Below are positions 50,901-56,900 of a stretch of DNA of 64,000 nt, in pieces. Positions within the stretch are counted from its first letter, which is position 1. Every line of letters starts with the position of its first letter. The position numbers and the translations under genes were made by a program. The notes beneath the pieces are model-generated. The model was not told the DNA's origin, did no database searches, and worked only from the letters and a program-made list of their open reading frames with translations. This DNA is from Girardinichthys multiradiatus (lineage: Eukaryota > Chordata > Actinopteri > Cyprinodontiformes > Goodeidae): contig NC_061817.1 in NCBI RefSeq assembly GCF_021462225.1, forward strand, positions 10,203,327-10,267,326, given 5' to 3'.

Positions 50901-53900
50901 CCCCACGACTGCAGAATCATCCGAGTATTTCTGCAGATGACAGGAGTCTGTCTTGTACTGGAAGTCTGAGGTGTACAGAGTGAAAAGGAATGGTGAGAGT
51001 ACAGTCCCCTGTGGTGCTCCTGTGCTGCTGACTACCTGGTTAGACTCACAACCCTTCAGTCTCACAAACTGTGGTCTGTTTGTCAGGTAGTCTTTAATCC
51101 AGGAGATTGTTGAGGCCTCCACCTGAGTCTTCTGGAGTTTCTGACAAAGCAAATCAGGTTGGATTGTATTAAATGCACTGGAGAAATCAAAGAACATGAT
51201 CCTCACAGTGCTACTGGCTTTGTCCAGATAACAGTGGGTTTGTTGAAGCAGGTGTATGATGGCATCTTCAACTCCAACTCCACAGCGATAAGCAAACTGA
51301 AGGGGGTCCTGATGGTTTACTGTTTGCTTACTCAGGTGGGCCAACAGGAGTCTCTCTAGGACCTTCATGATGTGAGATGTCAGGGCAACAGGTCTATAGT
51401 CATTGAGGACTGATGGGTGAGTTTTCTTTGGTACCGGAACAAGACAGGAGGTCTTCCACAACACCGGAACCTTCTTCTGGGCCAGGCTAAGGTTGAAGAG
51501 GTGCTGCAGAATCCCACAGAGCTGCTCTGCACAGGCCTTCAGGACTCTAGGGCTGACATGATCTGGACCTGCAGCCTTATTCCTATTCAGTCTCTCCAGT
51601 TGTCTCTTGACCTGACTTCTTGAGACACACAGGTGGAAGTGGGAAGCAAAGGAAGCATCAGCATCTTCTGATATGGTTGAAGGCAAACATGTAGAAGCAG
51701 AAGGGTCTAGGACTGAGGTGGAAGATAAAAAATGTGAGGTGTTACTGGACAGCTGTGGGTCCTGTGGGTCAAAGGAAGATGGAATGTCTGGCTGTGAGCA
51801 GGAGTGGAGGATGCGAAGCTTGTTTCTGAACTGAACCTATTGAAGAATGTGTTCAGTTCATTGGCTCTGTCCAGACCTCCATCGGTCTGATCATCCTTCT
51901 GCTTGAAGCCTGTGATCTTCTTCATCCCTGTCCACACATCTCTGATATTGTTTTGCTGGAGCTTGCTCTCCAGCTTCTTCTTGTACACCTCCTTGCTGTC
52001 TCTTATCTTGACTTTAAGTTGCTTCTGTATAATCCTCAATAATTCTCTGTCTCCCTCTCTGAAGGCTCTTTTTTTCTTGTTAAGCAGGTCCTTCAGGTCA
52101 CTGGTGATCCAAGGTTTATTATTGGGGAAGCATCTCACGGTTCTGGTGGGGATGATGTTATCCACACAGAAGTTTATATAGTCGGTTACACACTCAGTCA
52201 GGCATTGATGTCCTCTCCATGTGGCTGGCACAGTGCGTCCCAGTCTGTAGCCTCAAAGCAACCTTGCAGAGCTTCTTCAGCTTCCTGTGACCATTTTCTC
52301 ACAGTCCTCTATAATACAGGTTGCCTCTGAACAAGGGGCTTATATTTCGAGCAGAGAAAAACAAGATTGTGATCTGATTTGCCTAGAGGAGGTCTTGCTG
52401 TAGAGATGTATGAGTCCTTGACATTTGCATAAAACAAATCCAATGTTTTGTTTTCTCTGGTAGAGCAGCCGATAAATTGTTGAAACGTTGGAAGTGTAGC
52501 AGAGAGTGAAGCATGGTTAAAATCACCAGAAATTGCCACAAAAGCATTGGGGTTTTGTGTCTGTAGCTTAGCAACAACTGAGCTGATGGCATCACATGCA
52601 GTGTCAGCAACAGCGGAAGGTGGAACGTAAACTGTTGCCAAAATAACACTGGTGAATTCTCTGGGTAAATAATATGGACGAAAACTTACTGCCAACAGTT
52701 CAATATCTGGACTGCAGAGATGACACTTCGCAGTTACATGTCCTGGATTACACCATCTGTTGTTCACAAGTACTGCCAGTCCACCTCCTTTACATTTGCC
52801 GCTCCTCTTTAAATCTCTGTCTGCTCGTATGGTTAAAAAGCCCGGCAGAGAGACGCTGGAGTCGGGGATATGATCCTGCAGCCATGTCTCAGTAAAACAC
52901 ATGATACTGCATGCCCGGTACTCTGGCTGGGTCCTTTGTAGGGCTTGGAGTTCATCCAACTTGTTTCCCAATGATCTCACATTGCCCATCAAAATCGACG
53001 GAAGAGATGGTTTGAACTTCCTCCTTCTCTCTCTTCTCTTAGCTCCTGCTCTGCATCCACGGCATCTCCTTTTCAACTCATCAGGGATTTGGGGTTGTAG
53101 CTGAAGTATTATTTGAGCATTTGAGATATTAATCAGCTGCTCCCGGTTGTAAGAAACAACCCCGTTGCCATGGCAATGCATCATAACAAATGTCCAAAAG
53201 TAGAAAAGTATTAAGAAAACTCCTCCAAGCTCCACAGCATCCGACACTGGAGTGGACAGTCATCCAAAAAAAATCAACTGTATCCACCACAAGAGGAATA
53301 GTTCCCAAAAAAGAATAAATCAGAATCAAAAGTAACAGAGCTACTCCAACCTGCTGCCACCTTGAGCGGCGCAATTCTAGAATTATTCTAGAATTATTTT
53401 AGCAAACTAAACATTATTACTCTTGACCCAACTCTGAGACTGTATATCTTGGAGATGTGTAGAACAAACCATTTAGCTTTTTTAAAACACATCTCAGAAC
53501 TGCTGTTTTCCTTTAATACATGGAATTATGTCCAGTTCTTTACCAAAACACCTGCACTGGTCTAAATATGTAGACATGTCTGCTGTTATAAGGTAATGTA
53601 GATCGAAATAAGCTAATTTACAAGAAATATCGTCCTAACATGAGCGCTGTCAGTAGAAACAGCGAAGAGGATTATAAACCACATCCAGGAAGGTCATTCA
53701 ACACAGAGTAAAGCTGAAATGTTCCTTGTTCCCAGTCAGCTTGCACAGGTTGGAATGGTTGAGGAAAACATTCAAGTAGACCAGAGTAGATGTAGCTTAG
53801 GAAGCTTAGGTCCTTTGGTATTTGCAGCAAGATGCTGCATATCTTCTATAAGTCTGTTGTGGAGAGTGTGATCTCTTCTACCATCATCTGCTGGGGAAGC

Positions 53901-56900
53901 AGCATCAGAGCCAGGGACTTAAAAAAGCTCAACAAGCTGATAAAAAAGGCTGCCTCTGTTCTGGGGACTCCTCTGGAACCTCTGGAGATCATTGTGGAAA
54001 GACGGATTCTTCATAAAATGAAGAACATTATGGAGAACCCTGAGCATCCTCTTCATCAGACTGTCCTACAACAACAGAGTGTCTTCAGTCAGAGGCTTCT
54101 TCAGATCTGCTGTAAGACGGAGCGCTACAGGAGATCCTTCCTGCCCACAGCAATCAGCATCTAGAAGGTTTCTTTGAAGAAACCTTCATAATGAGCTATA
54201 ACAACATTTAATTTCCCTTTGGGATTTATAAAGTATTTTTGAATTGAATTGAATGTCAAAGCATCAGGGAAATTAAATATAACCAAAACAGTTTAAAATG
54301 CAAAACTAAAGAAATTGAATACAAATAGTTTAAAAAATGTGTCCATGGTTGTGACATCATAAATAATAATGCATCTTCCGAAAGAGCAAAGAGCAGCAGT
54401 AGTGTCATTATTTAGCCAGCAAACAGACAGAAACTCAATACTGCCTAAAACTTATAACAGACACTGAAAATCTCATCTTGTCCACTGTTAGGTGACAGAG
54501 TTAAAACTGGATTAACAATCTTCAAGCGAAGATTAATTTGACCTCAGGTTTCAGCTTAGGGTGTATTCACACTTGCCACTTCTGGTCCGCTTTAAACGAA
54601 CTAGAGTTCGTTTCCCCCCTTGGTCCGGACCTTTTGTGCAGGTGTGAATACACTCCAGCGAACCCTGGTCCGGACCAAACAACCGGACCGAGACCCACTT
54701 TTTGAGGTGGTCTTGGTCCGCTTGCTAACGGACTCTGGTGCGGTTCGCTTATGGTCTGAATACAAACCGGCCCCGATCCGAACCAACTACAAAAAGTGTA
54801 CATCTCTTTGGACATAAAAAGCCACCGTAGCCGGTAGCAAAGGTGTGTGTTGTAAGGTAATCATACCTGATAAACTGTGTGTTGCTTAGCAACGCCACTG
54901 GCTTGCTGTGGGACAAGGGACGTAGAGAACGTCAGCGTTCAGCACGCATTCTCTGACGGAGTTCCAACATTATAAAAGGAAAGTCTGTGTTGAATGAGCT
55001 GCTCTTCACCCTCACAATAATATTGCAGCTGTAATAACGGCACAAATATGCAGAACAGTGGAGCTGCACGCAGCACGTGTACAGCTGTTTTCCTACATTT
55101 CCGGGTCTGTGCTCTGTCCCGCCCCCGTCGTTTCTGTCCAATGGGAACAATGATCGTCACCCGCATGGCTTTGTTTACAAGTAATAGTTCACTTGCAAAA
55201 AGTACAATGAGAAAACAAACCGCACCAAATGAAAAAAATAAAGTTCGCTTTTGGTTTGCTGTGCTCACCAAACATCTTAGTTTTCAGCCAGCCAGTCATG
55301 GGTCATGGTAGGTCAAGCTGAGAATCCTCTGATTCCGACTGAAAATTCATAAACACCACGTTTATAATAAAAAAACAGTCACCAAAAAATTTTATCAGAA
55401 CATAGTAGCATTTTAAAAGTTACCACTAAATGAATGTTAAACAGTGTACATAACATCAGTGTCCATACACCCTCATTCAGTGCCTTAAGGAGCATAAAGG
55501 GGGCAGCACCTTTCTTAGTCAAACAATCAGCGAGTTGTTACTTTGCTTCTGACCAACACATCTCTTTGATTTTGTTTTCTTGCACGAGTTCTTTAATACT
55601 GCTTATTTCTAATCTTAGTCTCTTTTCCTTGACTTGTTTTGTCGACTTCAGTGCGTCAAACAGGGAATGATTATCAGTAACACAAGTGAGGGGAAGAGAG
55701 TTAAGATCTACTGTACCAGTAGTGAGCTCAGAGTAGCGCGTAGCTAAGAACGTTGCATTGTCAATACCATCTGATATGGCAAGGGTTTCTCCAGCTAATG
55801 TGCTTCTTACCACACGTCTGATTTTCTTAGATTGCCAAAACAAAGGGGAGAATTTTCCTGTGTTTTTTTTCCATTAGGACAATTAAAGCCCCTCCTTGTG
55901 TACCTCGGTCTGGAAGATTGCCCAGTGAAGCATCACTGAAGATAACTAAACTCAAGTTATTCCTGTTGCCCAAATGTTGAAACTTTAGTGTGACGTTCTC
56001 CAACTTGAGTTTGCAAATCACCTTGTTCTCATCATGTATGGACAGAACAGTAGCATTCTTAATGCTGGATGCCAGGCTACATGTGTCAAACATAACATCT
56101 GGTCTTGTCTGTTTTGCAACCCATAAAATCTGTCCTATTTTGGACCTTAGTTGTTCTCTCTCTGTGTCATTTAGTGGGTTATCTCGCTGTACAGCTCGTG
56201 ATGCCTGTAAATGAACTGTTTGCAGGTTGTCAATGTAACTATGCTGATGCACCTGCACCACATCACCCAAAGTAGCAATGTGGATCCCCACGTAAGAAAA
56301 ACTCTCATGCTCTTCACGTCCCACATGAAAAGCAGACTTGGGTACAGGGAAAACATTAAGTTACAAATTGGTCTAAACCTGCCCAAAGAAAATCATCCAC
56401 ATGGCATGCCAGTACTCCTGTCACTTTAGACTGCTCATTCTGCCAAAAAAAACACTGCAGGATCAACTTTTGACATTTTACCACCAGTGTTCAGCATAAG
56501 TTCTTTGACCTTGTTGTACCAGTAGAGGGAAGCATCCGCAAGTCCATACACACATTTCTTTAGTTTACACAAAGCATTATCCATGCCCGCTTCAGGTGGG
56601 GGACGAATGTAAATGTCTCTCTAGAGTTCAATACCCTGCAAAAAGGCAGACTTAATATCCATAGGATGAACTTTCCAGTTGTTTTGACAGATCACAGCCA
56701 TCAGCAGCTTGAGTGACTCCGATGCACATGTGGGAGAATCTTTCTTCAACTCTTGAAAATTGACTTCTTCAAAACCTCTCGCCACAAGGCGGGCTTTGGG
56801 AACGATACCCTTAGAAGTTCCTTTCAATGTACAGACCCATCTAGTTGAAACAGATTTTTGACCTTTGTCTGTGACCTCCTCATAGGCATTGTTATTTTTC

